This document shows, piece after piece, positions 37,235 to 46,370 of a DNA stretch of 64,000 bases. The notes below the pieces were generated by a model. That model had not been told where the DNA came from. It was given only the letters and a program-made list of their open reading frames with translations, and ran no database searches. The position numbers and the translations under genes are program-made. The DNA comes from Rathayibacter sp. VKM Ac-2804 (lineage in GTDB: Bacteria; Actinomycetota; Actinomycetes; Actinomycetales; Microbacteriaceae): NCBI RefSeq assembly GCF_009866655.1, contig NZ_CP047420.1, forward strand, positions 1,550,001 to 1,614,000, read 5' to 3'. The stretch's first letter is position 1. The number at the start of each line of letters is the position of its first letter.

Positions 37235-37447
37235 TCAGAGGGCCGGGTTCTCGTCCGCCGGGTCCTCCGACGCGAAGGCGACGAGCTGGGCCGGGGCGCC
37301 GGCGCAGTCGCTGAGGGCCGGGGCGGAGTCGAGGGCGCCGGCGAGCAGTCCGCTCACGTGCCGGGCGTGCCCCGGGTTGATCGGCGCGGGGTCCTCGAGG
37401 ACCTCCACCAGTCGGTGGAGCACGGCACAGGTGTCCGGACGCGACAT
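37235..37447 (-). CDS. Small 70-residue protein of unknown function
   Basis: Starts MSRPDTCAVLHRLVEVLEDP and contains two cysteines and an amphipathic N-terminal helix; no signal or membrane segment. Support for it being real: a TACGGT hexamer ends 7 nt before the ATG, matching the leaderless pattern of this genome, and the frame shows strong G/C third positions. No function recognised. Confidence 0.55.
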   Translation of the reverse strand: MSRPDTCAVLHRLVEVLEDPAPINPGHARHVSGLLAGALDSAPALSDCAGAPAQLVAFASEDPADENPAL

Positions 37448-37454
37448 GCCGACA

Positions 37455-37460
37455 ACCGTA
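37455..37460 (-). promoter_or_regulatory. -10 hexamer TACGGT of the 70-residue gene
   Basis: Minus-strand hexamer ending 7 nt before ATG 37447. Confidence 0.45.
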
Positions 37461-37510
37461 TTGGCGCTCCTCGCGTCCCGGTAGAGGCGATCCGCGCCAG
37501 ACCCCCCGTC

Positions 37511-37516
37511 TAGGCT
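37511..37516 (+). promoter_or_regulatory. -10 hexamer TAGGCT of leaderless SDR gene
   Basis: Ends 6 nt before ATG 37523. Confidence 0.55.
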
Positions 37517-37522
37517 TCCGGG

Positions 37523-38197
37523 ATGACACGTTTCGAAGGCTCCGTCGTCCTCGTCCTCGGTGCCTCCGGCGGGCTCGGGCGCCTGCTCGCGGACGAGCTG
37601 GAGCGCTCCGGCGCGACGGTGGTCCGCTCGGGCCGGGACGGCGCCGCACTCGGCGACGCCCCGCTCGTCGCCGATCTGCTCGGCGAGGACGCTCCGCAGC
37701 GCCTCGTCGACGAGGTCCTCCGCCGTCACGGGCGCCTCGACGGCGTCGTCGTCGCGGCCGGCGTCGTCGCCTTCGGGCCGTCGGCCGAGCTCGACCCTGC
37801 GGTGCTCGAGGAGCTCGTCGACGTGAACGCGCTGGCGCCGATCCGCGTGCTGACGGCGGCGTTCTCCGCACTGTCCGCCTCTGAGCGCCGGCCCTTCGCG
37901 GTGACGATCAGCGGGGTGGTCGCCGAGGCGCCGACCGCCGGTCTCGCGGCCTACTCCGCATCGAAGGCGGCGCTGTACTCGTTCGTCCGGGCGTCGGCGC
38001 GGGAGTACAAGAAGGCGGGGATCCTTCTCCTCGACGCGCGGCCCGGCCACACCGAGACGGCACTGTCCCAGCACCCCCTCGCGGGCACGGCGCCGCGCTT
38101 CGGCGCGGGTCACTCCCCGGAGTCGGTCGCCGTCCGCATCGTCCGCGCGATCGAGGACGGCGAGACGGACCTGCCGCCCGCGGCGTTCGACGCCTAG
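37523..38197 (+). CDS. Short-chain dehydrogenase/reductase
   Basis: 224-residue classical SDR. The dinucleotide motif is GASGGLG at 13-19. Ser130, Tyr144 and Lys148 (YSASKAA) form the catalytic triad. The protein is about 25 residues shorter than typical SDRs because the C-terminal substrate loop is trimmed. The loss of a basic residue at the end of beta 2 gives no clear NADP preference. It divides from the 70-residue gene by 75 bp. Substrate unknown. Confidence 0.88.
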   Translation: MTRFEGSVVLVLGASGGLGRLLADELERSGATVVRSGRDGAALGDAPLVADLLGEDAPQRLVDEVLRRHGRLDGVVVAAGVVAFGPSAELDPAVLEELVDVNALAPIRVLTAAFSALSASERRPFAVTISGVVAEAPTAGLAAYSASKAALYSFVRASAREYKKAGILLLDARPGHTETALSQHPLAGTAPRFGAGHSPESVAVRIVRAIEDGETDLPPAAFDA

Positions 38198-38318
38198 GCG
38201 CCGCGAGGAGCTCCCCGCCTTCCACCTGCCGCCCTCCACAGGTGCCAGAACTCCCGCGCTCTCCACGGATGCAGCCATCGAGCGCCCGAGGGAGGAGCGT
38301 GCTCGGCAGCATCGACGC

Positions 38319-38810
38319 ATGGGAATCCGTTATCACGCCTACGCGTTCGATGCCGACCAGACCGAGCGCGCGCTCGCCGATCCGCGGAGCGTCCTCAGCG
38401 ACGATCCGCTCGCGGACGCCTGGGGGATGCCGAACGGTGCCGTCACCGCGTGCACCGACTTCCGGCGCTCCGTGCCGGAGGGCGACATGCTCCATCTCGA
38501 CAAGGCGTGGTCGGCGCTGCAGACGCTGACCGCTCCGCGATCACCGGGGCAGCCGCCGCGCCCTGCGCATCGGATGGTGGAGGGGCGGGTCACCGTGCGC
38601 GGCATGGGCTGGGACCCCTGCGTGCGCGCCGTCCCTCCGGACGAGGTCGCCGAGATCGCCGACGATCTGATCGCTCTCCGGGCGGAGGTGGAGGAGCAGC
38701 TGGCGGAGCATCCCGAGGGGGAGTACGCCCGCCAGTGCCTCGACCGCGCCGTGGAGTTCACGACGGAGGTCGCGCGCTCGGGTCGCGGCTTCGCCTACCT
38801 GATCGGCTAG
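38319..38810 (+). CDS. DUF1877-like conserved hypothetical protein
   Basis: 163 residues, soluble, acidic. MGIRYHAYAFDADQTERALA at the N-terminus and MLHLDKAWSALQTL around residue 57 recall the DUF1877 pattern LDKAWxxLxxLL, but the match is partial. A C-terminal helical part (EIADDLIALRAEVEEQLAEH) follows. Such proteins are widespread small cytosolic proteins of unknown role. Confidence 0.6.
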   Translation: MGIRYHAYAFDADQTERALADPRSVLSDDPLADAWGMPNGAVTACTDFRRSVPEGDMLHLDKAWSALQTLTAPRSPGQPPRPAHRMVEGRVTVRGMGWDPCVRAVPPDEVAEIADDLIALRAEVEEQLAEHPEGEYARQCLDRAVEFTTEVARSGRGFAYLIG

Positions 38811-38827
38811 GCGCGTGCTCGTGAGGG

Positions 38828-39100
38828 TCAGGCCGTCGCGAAGCGCTTCGCCGAGCGCTCGCGGGCCTTCGCCGCCTCGACCTCGCGGTCCTTCGGCGGC
38901 GCGGTCGTCACCAGGTCCTCGAGGAGGTGGCCCGTGATGTGGGCGATCTCGGACACGGCGCGGTCGAAGGCCTCCTGATTCGCCTTCGACGGACTGGTGG
39001 CCCCGCTGATCTTGCGGACGTACTGCAGGGCGGCGGCGTGCACCTCCTCGTCGGAGGCGGCGGGCTCGAAGTTGTGGAGGGTGTGGATGTTCCGGCACAT
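38828..39100 (-). CDS. DUF2277 family protein
   Basis: 90 residues starting with the family hallmark MCRNIHTLHNFEP, followed by a helical body and a Lys/Arg-rich C-terminus (DREVEAAKARERSAKRFATA). DUF2277 members are short actinobacterial proteins with no known function, possibly nucleic-acid binding by the basic tail (inference). Leaderless start. Confidence 0.85.
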   Translation of the reverse strand: MCRNIHTLHNFEPAASDEEVHAAALQYVRKISGATSPSKANQEAFDRAVSEIAHITGHLLEDLVTTAPPKDREVEAAKARERSAKRFATA

Positions 39101-39106
39101 GCGACG

Positions 39107-39112
39107 AGGGTA
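39107..39112 (-). promoter_or_regulatory. -10 hexamer TACCCT of leaderless DUF2277 gene
   Basis: Minus-strand hexamer ending 6 nt before ATG 39100. Confidence 0.5.
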
Positions 39113-39180
39113 CGACCGGCCCGGCCCGGGCGCGAGAGGAGCGGACACCCGCCGTTCACCGGAGCGTCGTGCGGGCGCTC

Positions 39181-39186
39181 TAGCGT
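39181..39186 (+). promoter_or_regulatory. -10 hexamer TAGCGT of leaderless ppk2
   Basis: Ends 6 nt before GTG 39193. Confidence 0.55.
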
Positions 39187-39192
39187 CGCTCC

Positions 39193-40206
39193 GTGCCCTC
39201 CGCCTCCGATCGTTCCCACCGCTCCGACGCCGTCCTCGATGCCGCTCCGGGCACTGCTCCCGACGGCGCGCTCGTGCCCTCGCCCGAGCTGCTCCGCTCG
39301 CTCACCCCCGAGGACGCCCGCGACCTCGTGGTGCTCGACGAGGACGACGACGATCCGGTGCTGCTGCGCCGCGACGGCACGCAGATCGACACCTGGCGCG
39401 AGGGCTACCCCTACGACGAGCGGATGTCGCGCGAGGAGTACGAGGCCGGCAAGCGGCTGCTGCAGATCGAGCTGCTCAAGCTGCAGAACTGGATCAAGAA
39501 GCACGGCCGGCGCCTCGTCGTCGTCTTCGAAGGGCGCGACGCCGCGGGCAAGGGCGGCACCATCAAGCGCTTCACCGAGCACCTCAACCCGCGCGGCGCC
39601 CGGGTCGTCGCGCTCGAGAAGCCGACCGAGCGGGAGGGCACGCAGTGGTACTTCCAGCGGTACGTCTCGCACCTGCCCGCCGCGGGCGAGATCGTGCTGT
39701 TCGACCGCTCCTGGTACAACCGGGCGGGGGTCGAGCGCGTGATGGGCTTCTGCACTCCGGAGCAGTACGACGAGTTCGTCCGGCAGACGCCGCTGTTCGA
39801 GAGCATGCTCGTCGGCGAGGGCATCGACCTGGTCAAGCTCTGGTTCTCGGTCTCGGCCGAGGAGCAGCGCACCCGGTTCACCATTCGGATGATCGACCCG
39901 GTGCGGCAGTGGAAGCTCTCGCCCATGGACCTCGCCTCGCTGGACAAGTGGGACGACTACACGGCGGCGAAGGAGGCGATGATGGCGGCGACCGACACGG
40001 CCGACGCCCCGTGGACCATCGTCAAGAGCAACGACAAGAAGCGCGCCCGCCTCGAGGCCATGCGCTACGTGCTGAGCCTGTACGACTACGACGGCCGGGA
40101 CGACGAGGTCGTCTCGCCGCTCGGACCCGACCCGCTGATCGTCGGCTCGGCGGCGGACGTCTACGAGCGCGGCGAGCACGCGGCGACCGCGCGGGCGTCG
40201 GACTAG
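39193..40206 (+). CDS. ppk2: Polyphosphate kinase 2
   Basis: Transfers phosphate between polyphosphate and nucleoside diphosphates (or monophosphates). Walker A is FEGRDAAGKGGTIKRF, Walker B/lid motifs are IVLFDRSWYNRAGVERVMGF and FSVSAEEQRTRF. Class I PPK2 layout with an N-terminal extension of about 70 residues; 337 residues. Leaderless GTG start. It ends 35 bp before the phosphopantetheinyl transferase. Which nucleotide it uses cannot be told. Confidence 0.93.
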   Translation: MPSASDRSHRSDAVLDAAPGTAPDGALVPSPELLRSLTPEDARDLVVLDEDDDDPVLLRRDGTQIDTWREGYPYDERMSREEYEAGKRLLQIELLKLQNWIKKHGRRLVVVFEGRDAAGKGGTIKRFTEHLNPRGARVVALEKPTEREGTQWYFQRYVSHLPAAGEIVLFDRSWYNRAGVERVMGFCTPEQYDEFVRQTPLFESMLVGEGIDLVKLWFSVSAEEQRTRFTIRMIDPVRQWKLSPMDLASLDKWDDYTAAKEAMMAATDTADAPWTIVKSNDKKRARLEAMRYVLSLYDYDGRDDEVVSPLGPDPLIVGSAADVYERGEHAATARASD

Positions 40207-40241
40207 CGCGGGACCGGCAGAGGGAACAGGGGGACGGGATC

Positions 40242-40997
40242 ATGGGGGACGGGACGAGGACGGTCGACGCCGTGCACGACCTGCCGGGGGTGCATCTGCG
40301 CTGGCTCGCGCTCGACGAGCAGAGCCTCGGCGCCGAGCGGCTGCTGCCGCTGCTCGGCCCAGCCGAGCGGGAGCGCTACCGCGCGACGGGGTCGGCCGCG
40401 GTGGCCGAGCGCTTCGTCTTCGGCCGGGTGCTGCTGCGGATGCTCGCGGGCGAACTGCTCGAGCGGCCGGCGACGGCGGTGCAGGTGACCGCCCGCTGCC
40501 TGCGCTGCGGCGGAGCGCACGGGCGCCCCTGGATCGAGGGCGCCGAGCACCTCTCCGTCAGCATCGCGCACTGCGCGGGCGCCGTCGTCGTCGCGGCGAG
40601 CAGCGCGGGAGTCGTGGGGGTCGACGTCGAGCCCGTCGAGGGTCCGGCCGAGCGCGGGATCGCGATCACGCGGATCGCCGGCGCCCCCTTCGCTACGGGC
40701 GGGTTCCGGGCAGCCGATCCGATCCTGCACTGGACCCGCATCGAGGCGGCGCTCAAGGCGGACGGCCGCGGGCTGGACGTCGATCCGCGGCGCGTCCGCA
40801 TCCACGAGTCGCGCTTCGCCGCGGAGGCGCGGATCGACGAGTCGCGCTTCCGTCTCGCCGAGCCGCGGATCGACCCGGCGCTCCGCGTGAGCGTCGCGCT
40901 GGGTGACGCGGTGGGCGGCGCCGGTCCGATCATCGGCTGGCGCCGCGAGCACGGCGACGCGCTCGAGGACTCGCTCGCCTCAGTGGGCGGGCGGTAG
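40242..40997 (+). CDS. 4'-phosphopantetheinyl transferase (Sfp-like), probable NRPS activator
   Basis: Attaches phosphopantetheine from CoA to carrier-protein serines. 251 residues with Sfp-type motifs: SVSIAH (105-110), GVDVEPVE with Asp128 and Glu130 for Mg2+, and WTRIEAALKADGRGL at 164-178. The third motif normally reads W-x-x-K-E; here the Lys is Ile167, while Glu168 and the second Lys172 remain. It converges on the aminopeptidase gene and overlaps its 3' end by 18 bp. Activating the carrier domain of the neighbouring NRPS is the obvious job. Shine-Dalgarno GGGACGGG before ATG. Confidence 0.82.
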   Translation: MGDGTRTVDAVHDLPGVHLRWLALDEQSLGAERLLPLLGPAERERYRATGSAAVAERFVFGRVLLRMLAGELLERPATAVQVTARCLRCGGAHGRPWIEGAEHLSVSIAHCAGAVVVAASSAGVVGVDVEPVEGPAERGIAITRIAGAPFATGGFRAADPILHWTRIEAALKADGRGLDVDPRRVRIHESRFAAEARIDESRFRLAEPRIDPALRVSVALGDAVGGAGPIIGWRREHGDALEDSLASVGGR

Positions 40998-42317
40998 CGG
41001 CGGCAGCCGCACCTCGATCAGCCACGCGTCGAGCAGAGCCTCGACGCCGGCGACCCCGGCGTCACCGGCGGCCTCGGCGCAGAGCGCGCGGAAGTCGTCC
41101 TCGGTGGCGGTGCCGCCGGCGTGCCGACCGGTCCAGGTGCGCAGCAGCCCGAAGAACGCCGCATCCCCGAGCCGGAGGCGCAGCGCGTGCAGCGCGAGGG
41201 CCCCGCGCTTGTAGACGCGGTCGTCGAAGAGATCGACCGGCCCCGGGTCGCCCAGCACGAGGTCCTGGGGCTGGAGCCGGAGCAGCGCGTGGTGGCGGCG
41301 CGCCTGCGCGTCGGCGGTGGGCCCGCCCGACTCCTCGGACCACAGCCACTCGGCGTAGCAGGCGAAGCCCTCGTTCAGCCAGATGTGCCGCCAGCGGGCG
41401 AGGCCGACGCTGTTGCCGAACCACTGGTGCGCCAGCTCGTGGGCGATCAGCCGCTCCGAGCCGCCGCGGCCGTCGACGTGGTTCGCGCCGAAGACGGCCA
41501 TGCCCTGCGCCTCGAGCGGGATCTCCAGCTCGTCGGCCGTCACCACGACGGTGTACTGCCGGAACGGATACGGGCCGAACACCTGCGAGAAGAACGCGAG
41601 CATGCCGCCGAGCGGAGCGAAGTCGCGCGCGACGCGCGAGGCCAGGGCGGCCGGGCGCGCGAGGGTGACCGCGACTCCGGAGAGCAGGCGGTCCTCGAGC
41701 ACGTAGCGGCCGATCTGCACCGACGCGAGGTAGCTCGCGGTCGGCTCGAGCTGCTCGTAGAGCCAGGTGCGCCGGCCCGAGCGCTCGCTCGTCTCGAGCA
41801 GCACGCCGTTCGCGAGCACGGAGTAGCCCTCCTCCGCGCTCACCCGGATCCGGTAGGTCGCCTTCTCGGCGACGTCGTCGTTGCAGGGGTACCAGGTCGA
41901 CGCGCCGGAGGGCTGCGAGGCGACGAGCACGCCGTCGGCCAGCTCCTCCCAGCCGAGTTCGCCCCAGTGACTGGCGCGGGGACCCGGGTGGCCGCCGTAC
42001 TCGATCTCGACGAGCGCGCTCGCGCCGGCCTCGAGCGGTTCGGCCGGCGTGATCCGGAGCTTGTGCGCGCCCTGCTCGGCTCGCGCCTTGCGACCGCCGA
42101 CCCGCACCCGGGTCACTCGGAGGCGGCTGAGGTCGAGCGAGAAGCGGCGCAACGGCTGCAGCGCGAGGATCCGCAGGGTCGCGCGACCGGCGAGCCGGTT
42201 GCTCGACACCCGGTAGTCGAGATCGAGGTCGTAGGACTCGACGCGATACCCGGTGTTGCCGATCCCCGGCAGGTACGGGTCGCCCGCCGACTCCAGTCCG
42301 GTCTGCGCGGGGGTCAC
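40980..42317 (-). CDS. M1-family zinc aminopeptidase coupled to the Pls-type NRPS
   Basis: 445 residues, short for M1 because the C-terminal ARM domain is missing. The zinc site is HELAHQWFGN (His293, Glu294, His297) with the third ligand Glu316 in LNEGF, a perfect HExxH-x18-E. The exopeptidase GxMEN motif is replaced by EAQGMAVFGAN at about 269-279. No signal peptide is visible. GTG 42317 overlaps the NRPS stop (GTGA). In Streptomyces albulus the poly-lysine-degrading Pld enzymes are zinc aminopeptidases, as I recall, so hydrolysis of the NRPS product is a good guess. Confidence 0.87.
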   Translation of the reverse strand: MTPAQTGLESAGDPYLPGIGNTGYRVESYDLDLDYRVSSNRLAGRATLRILALQPLRRFSLDLSRLRVTRVRVGGRKARAEQGAHKLRITPAEPLEAGASALVEIEYGGHPGPRASHWGELGWEELADGVLVASQPSGASTWYPCNDDVAEKATYRIRVSAEEGYSVLANGVLLETSERSGRRTWLYEQLEPTASYLASVQIGRYVLEDRLLSGVAVTLARPAALASRVARDFAPLGGMLAFFSQVFGPYPFRQYTVVVTADELEIPLEAQGMAVFGANHVDGRGGSERLIAHELAHQWFGNSVGLARWRHIWLNEGFACYAEWLWSEESGGPTADAQARRHHALLRLQPQDLVLGDPGPVDLFDDRVYKRGALALHALRLRLGDAAFFGLLRTWTGRHAGGTATEDDFRALCAEAAGDAGVAGVEALLDAWLIEVRLPPLPPAH

Positions 42318-45300
42318 GCGACGGGCGCGTGGTAGTCGCCGACGCGCACCTCCCGCCACGGGCCGATCGGGTTGCCGCTCCAGCGGCTGCCGGCGGGCAC
42401 GAGCTCGCCGCGCATCACGAGCGAGGCGGGGCCCACCGTGCCGTGCGCCGCGATCGTCGCCGCGGGGAGGATCACGCTGTGCGGGCCGAGAGTGGCGCCG
42501 GCGTCGAGACTCACGAGATCCATGCTCATGATTCGATCATGGAACAGGTGCGTCTGCACGACGCAGCCCCGGTTCACGGTCGCTCCGTCGCCCAGATCGA
42601 CGAGATCGGCCTCGGGGAGCCAGTAGCTGTCGCACCAGACGCCGCGGCCGATCCGCGCGCCCAGGCTCCGCAGCCACCAGACCAGCGCGGGAGTGCCGGC
42701 CGCGGCGTGCGCGAACCAGGGCGCCGCGACCATCTCGGTGAAGGTGTCGGCCAGCTCGCTGCGCCAGACGAAGGACGACCAGAGCGGGTGCTCGCTCGGG
42801 CGCACGCGCTGGATCAGGAGCCACTTGGCCGCCGTCGAGACGCCCGCCGCGACTGCGCCGGCCGCGAGCAGGACGACCCCGCCGACCACCGCCGTCGCGA
42901 GCGCCCCGATCACCGGCACCAACGCCAGCAGCGCCACGACGACGCCGAGGCCGATCGCGATCGAGACGACGACCGGGACGAAGCGCAGCAGCTCCCAGAC
43001 GATCCGGGCGGCGCGGAGGCGCGCGGCCGGCCGGAACGTGCGCGCCGACTCCGCCTCGACCACCGTGCGCCGCAGCCGCACCGGCGGCGAGCCGAGCCAG
43101 GACGAGCCCGCCTTCGACTTCCGCGGGGCGGAGGAGAGGACCGCCACCAGTCCGCCCGCCGGCACCGTGTGGCCGGGCGCGGCCATCCCGGAGTTGCCGA
43201 GGAAGGCGCGCTCGCCGATCTCCGCGCGGGCCAGCCGCATCCAGCCGCCGCCGAGGGCGTAGGAGGCGACGAGGGTGTCGTCGGCGAGGAAGGCGCCGTC
43301 GCGGATCGTCGTCATCGCGGGCAGCAGCAGCACGGTCGAGGCCTCGACGTCACGGCCGACCCTCGCGCCGAGCAGCCGCAGCCAGACGGGAGTGAAGAGG
43401 CCGGAGTAGAGCGGGAAGAGCAGCGCGCGGGCGTGGTCGAGCAGGCGCTCCGTCGACCAGACCTGCCAGCCGATCCGGCCGCGCACGGGGTGCGTGCCGG
43501 CCTGGACGCCGAGGCCGAGCAGGCGCACGAGCACGACGACGAGCCCGCCTAGCACGACGCCGGTGACGGCGACCGCGGGGACGAGGGCGGCGAGGGCGCG
43601 GGGGAGTGCCTCCGCGAGATCGGCGGAGCCCTGCGTGGCGAGGGCGAGCACACCCAGGCCCACCGCGAAGGAGACCACGGGCACGGCGGCCAGTCCCACC
43701 GCCGAGACGGCATAGGCCCAGACCCACGGCGTCGCGCGCGGCGGGCGCTCGGCGGGGAAGCCCGCGCTCGCCTTGCCGAGGCGCTGCGCGGGCGAGCCGC
43801 CCCAGCGCTGGCCGGCGGGCACCCGGCCGAAGACGGCGGAGCCGGGCTCGATCTGCGCGTTCTTGCCGATCCGCGTGCCGGGCAGCAGCGTGCTGCGGGC
43901 GCCGACCGTGCTGCCGGCGCCGACGCGGACCGCGCCGACCCGCAGGACGTCGCCGTCGATCCAGTAGCCAGAGAGGTCGACCTCGGGCTCGATGGCGGCG
44001 CCGCGGCCGAGAGTGAGCATCCCGGTGAGCGGCGGGAGCGAGTGCAGGTCGACGTCGTCGGCGATCCGGGCGCCGAGGGCGCGGGCGTAGAGCGCGACCC
44101 AGGGGGCGCCGGCGAGGCTGACGGCGCCGAGCTGGTGCGCGATCCGCTCGGCGAGCCACAGCCGCAGGTGCACCCCGCCGCCGCGCGGATGGTCGCCGGC
44201 GCGCACGCCGCGCAGCAGCGAGCGGGCGGCGAGGACGGTGAGGCCCATCCGGCCGAACGGGGTGCAGAAGAGCGCGAAGGCGACGACGAGCCCGGGCAGC
44301 GGCACTGTCGGCAGCCAGCCGAAGCCGGGCAGCAGGTCGAGGAGGGCGCAGACCGTGAGCACCACCGTCGTCCAGCGGGCGCCGCCGAGCACCAGCAGCG
44401 GGGCGCCGAGCAGGGTCTGCAGCACCTGCATCCGGCGCGGGACCGGCGCGATCCGGTGGGTCGAGACCTCGCCGGCACCGGTCGCACGGCTCGTGATCTC
44501 GGCCGACATCGCGGCGAGCCGTGGGTGCGCGTAGACGTCGGCGACGGTGAACTCCGGGTCGCGCTCGCGGATCCGGGCGACGAGCTGGGCGGCGGCGAGC
44601 GAGCCGCCGCCGAGGTCGAAGAAGTTCGCCCTCTCGTCGACCGGGACGCCGAGGACCTCGCGCCAGAGGCCGGCCAGCCAGGCCGTCTCGGCGTCGAGCC
44701 CCGGGTCCGCCGAGGTGCTCTCGGGCAACGGCCACGGCAGGGCCGCGCGGTCGACCTTGCCCGACACCCGGGTCGGCAGCTCGTCGACGACGGCCAGCAG
44801 CGGGACGAGGGCGGCTGGCAGCTCCTCGCGCAGGCGCGTCAGGGCGGCGTCGCGGTCGAGCTCGCGTCCACCGGCCAGGGCGAGGTAGCCGACCAGGACC
44901 TGGATCCCGGCGCCGGTGGTGCGGACCGCGGCCGCGGCGCCCGAGACTCCTGGCAGGCCCTGCAGCGCCGCCTCGACCTCGCCGAGCTCGATCCGCCGAC
45001 CGCCGAGCTTGACCTGGTCGTCGGCCCGGCCCTGGAAGACGAGCCCGGCGCTCTCGAAGCGGACCAGGTCGCCGGAGCGGTAGGCGCGCTCCCAGCCGAG
45101 GGTCGGTGCGGGCGCGTACTTCTCGGCGTCCTTCGCCGGGTCGAGGTAGCGGGCCAGGCCGACGCCGCCGATGATCAGCTCGCCGACCTCGCCCTCGCCG
45201 ACACGGCGGCCCTCCGGATCGACGACGGCCAGCCGCCAGCCGTCCAGCGGCAGACCGATGCGCACCGGGCCGGGCCCGCCGAGGGGAGCGGCGCAGGCGA

Positions 45301-46246
45301 CGACGGTCGCCTCGGTCGGACCGTAGGTGTTCCAGACCTCGCGGCCGTCGACGGCCAGGCGCTGGCCGAGCTCCGGCGGGCAGGCCTCGCCGCCGAAGAT
45401 CAGCAGCCGGACGTTCTCCAGCGACTCCGCGGGCCAGAGCGCAGCGAGGGTCGGCACGGTGGAGACGACCGTGATGCCGTGCGTGGTCAGCCAGGGACCG
45501 AGGTCCATCCCGCTGCGCACGAGCGAGCGCGGGGCGGGCACGAGGCAGGCGCCGTGCCGCCAGGCCAGCCACATCTCCTCGCAGGAGGCGTCGAACGCGA
45601 CGGAGAGGCCCGCCAGCACGCGGTCTCCGGGCCCGAGCGGCTCGGCCTGGAGGAAGACGCGCGCCTCGGCGTCGACGAAGGCGGCGGCCGAGCGGTGGCT
45701 GACGGCCACGCCCTTCGGCGTGCCGGTGGAGCCCGAGGTGAAGATGATCCAGGCGTCGTCCTCGAGGGTCGGCGGCTGCAGCAGCGGGATCGAGGCGGTG
45801 CTGGGATGCGGCGCCGAGCCGGTGAACAGCCGCGCGGGTTCCGCATCGACGCGCTCGAAGCGGCCGGAGCCGGTGACGACGCCGCGGACGGCGGCCTCGC
45901 CGAAGACGAGTCGCGCCCGCTCCTCGGGGTCGTCGGCGTCGACCGGGACGTAGGCCGCGCCGGCGGCGAGGATGGACAGGATCGCGAGGTACAGCTCGCG
46001 CGAGCCGCTCGCCATCCGCACGCCGACCCGATCGCCGCGGCGGACCCCCGCGGCGGTCAGCTCGCCGGCGGCGGAGACGACGCGGGCGAGCAGCTCGCGA
46101 TAGCTGAGCGCGCCGGCCGGGTCCTCGAGCGCGGAGGCGTCGGGGTGGCGCTCGGCGGTGTCTCGGAGCACGTCGATCAGGGTGCGCGGTGCCGGGGCGA
46201 GGGTGCCGGCGTCGAGGGGGTCCTGGGCATGCGCGGCCGTGCTCAC
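42314..46246 (-). CDS. Pls/PosA-family membrane NRPS (epsilon-poly-lysine synthetase-like)
   Basis: 1310 residues in Pls order. Adenylation domain at about 20-510 (core motifs IIFTSGSTGTPKG, NTYGPTEA, RSGDLVRF, SGKVDR). Carrier domain with phosphopantetheine Ser549 in FFDLGGGSL. Then three pairs of membrane helices (about 610-675, 840-915, 1085-1145), each followed by a left-handed beta-helix acyltransferase-like domain (about 720-830, 960-1060, 1195-1310). There is no condensation or thioesterase domain. My manual specificity code, on GrsA numbering, is D219 A220 E223 S262 I283 G285 T307 V315 V316 K497 (DAESIGTVVK); the acidic E223 suggests a basic amino acid. GTG with GGAGAG. Confidence 0.93.
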   Translation of the reverse strand: MSTAAHAQDPLDAGTLAPAPRTLIDVLRDTAERHPDASALEDPAGALSYRELLARVVSAAGELTAAGVRRGDRVGVRMASGSRELYLAILSILAAGAAYVPVDADDPEERARLVFGEAAVRGVVTGSGRFERVDAEPARLFTGSAPHPSTASIPLLQPPTLEDDAWIIFTSGSTGTPKGVAVSHRSAAAFVDAEARVFLQAEPLGPGDRVLAGLSVAFDASCEEMWLAWRHGACLVPAPRSLVRSGMDLGPWLTTHGITVVSTVPTLAALWPAESLENVRLLIFGGEACPPELGQRLAVDGREVWNTYGPTEATVVACAAPLGGPGPVRIGLPLDGWRLAVVDPEGRRVGEGEVGELIIGGVGLARYLDPAKDAEKYAPAPTLGWERAYRSGDLVRFESAGLVFQGRADDQVKLGGRRIELGEVEAALQGLPGVSGAAAAVRTTGAGIQVLVGYLALAGGRELDRDAALTRLREELPAALVPLLAVVDELPTRVSGKVDRAALPWPLPESTSADPGLDAETAWLAGLWREVLGVPVDERANFFDLGGGSLAAAQLVARIRERDPEFTVADVYAHPRLAAMSAEITSRATGAGEVSTHRIAPVPRRMQVLQTLLGAPLLVLGGARWTTVVLTVCALLDLLPGFGWLPTVPLPGLVVAFALFCTPFGRMGLTVLAARSLLRGVRAGDHPRGGGVHLRLWLAERIAHQLGAVSLAGAPWVALYARALGARIADDVDLHSLPPLTGMLTLGRGAAIEPEVDLSGYWIDGDVLRVGAVRVGAGSTVGARSTLLPGTRIGKNAQIEPGSAVFGRVPAGQRWGGSPAQRLGKASAGFPAERPPRATPWVWAYAVSAVGLAAVPVVSFAVGLGVLALATQGSADLAEALPRALAALVPAVAVTGVVLGGLVVVLVRLLGLGVQAGTHPVRGRIGWQVWSTERLLDHARALLFPLYSGLFTPVWLRLLGARVGRDVEASTVLLLPAMTTIRDGAFLADDTLVASYALGGGWMRLARAEIGERAFLGNSGMAAPGHTVPAGGLVAVLSSAPRKSKAGSSWLGSPPVRLRRTVVEAESARTFRPAARLRAARIVWELLRFVPVVVSIAIGLGVVVALLALVPVIGALATAVVGGVVLLAAGAVAAGVSTAAKWLLIQRVRPSEHPLWSSFVWRSELADTFTEMVAAPWFAHAAAGTPALVWWLRSLGARIGRGVWCDSYWLPEADLVDLGDGATVNRGCVVQTHLFHDRIMSMDLVSLDAGATLGPHSVILPAATIAAHGTVGPASLVMRGELVPAGSRWSGNPIGPWREVRVGDYHAPVA

Positions 46247-46370
46247 GAGTGCTCTCCGTCCCGGTCGCGCCTCCGGGAGCGGGTCGACCGGGGCGCCACG
46301 GTAGGGGCACCCGGTGACGCGGAGGTGAACAGCCGGTGCCCCGCGCGGAGGCGGAGCACCGGCACGGGGG

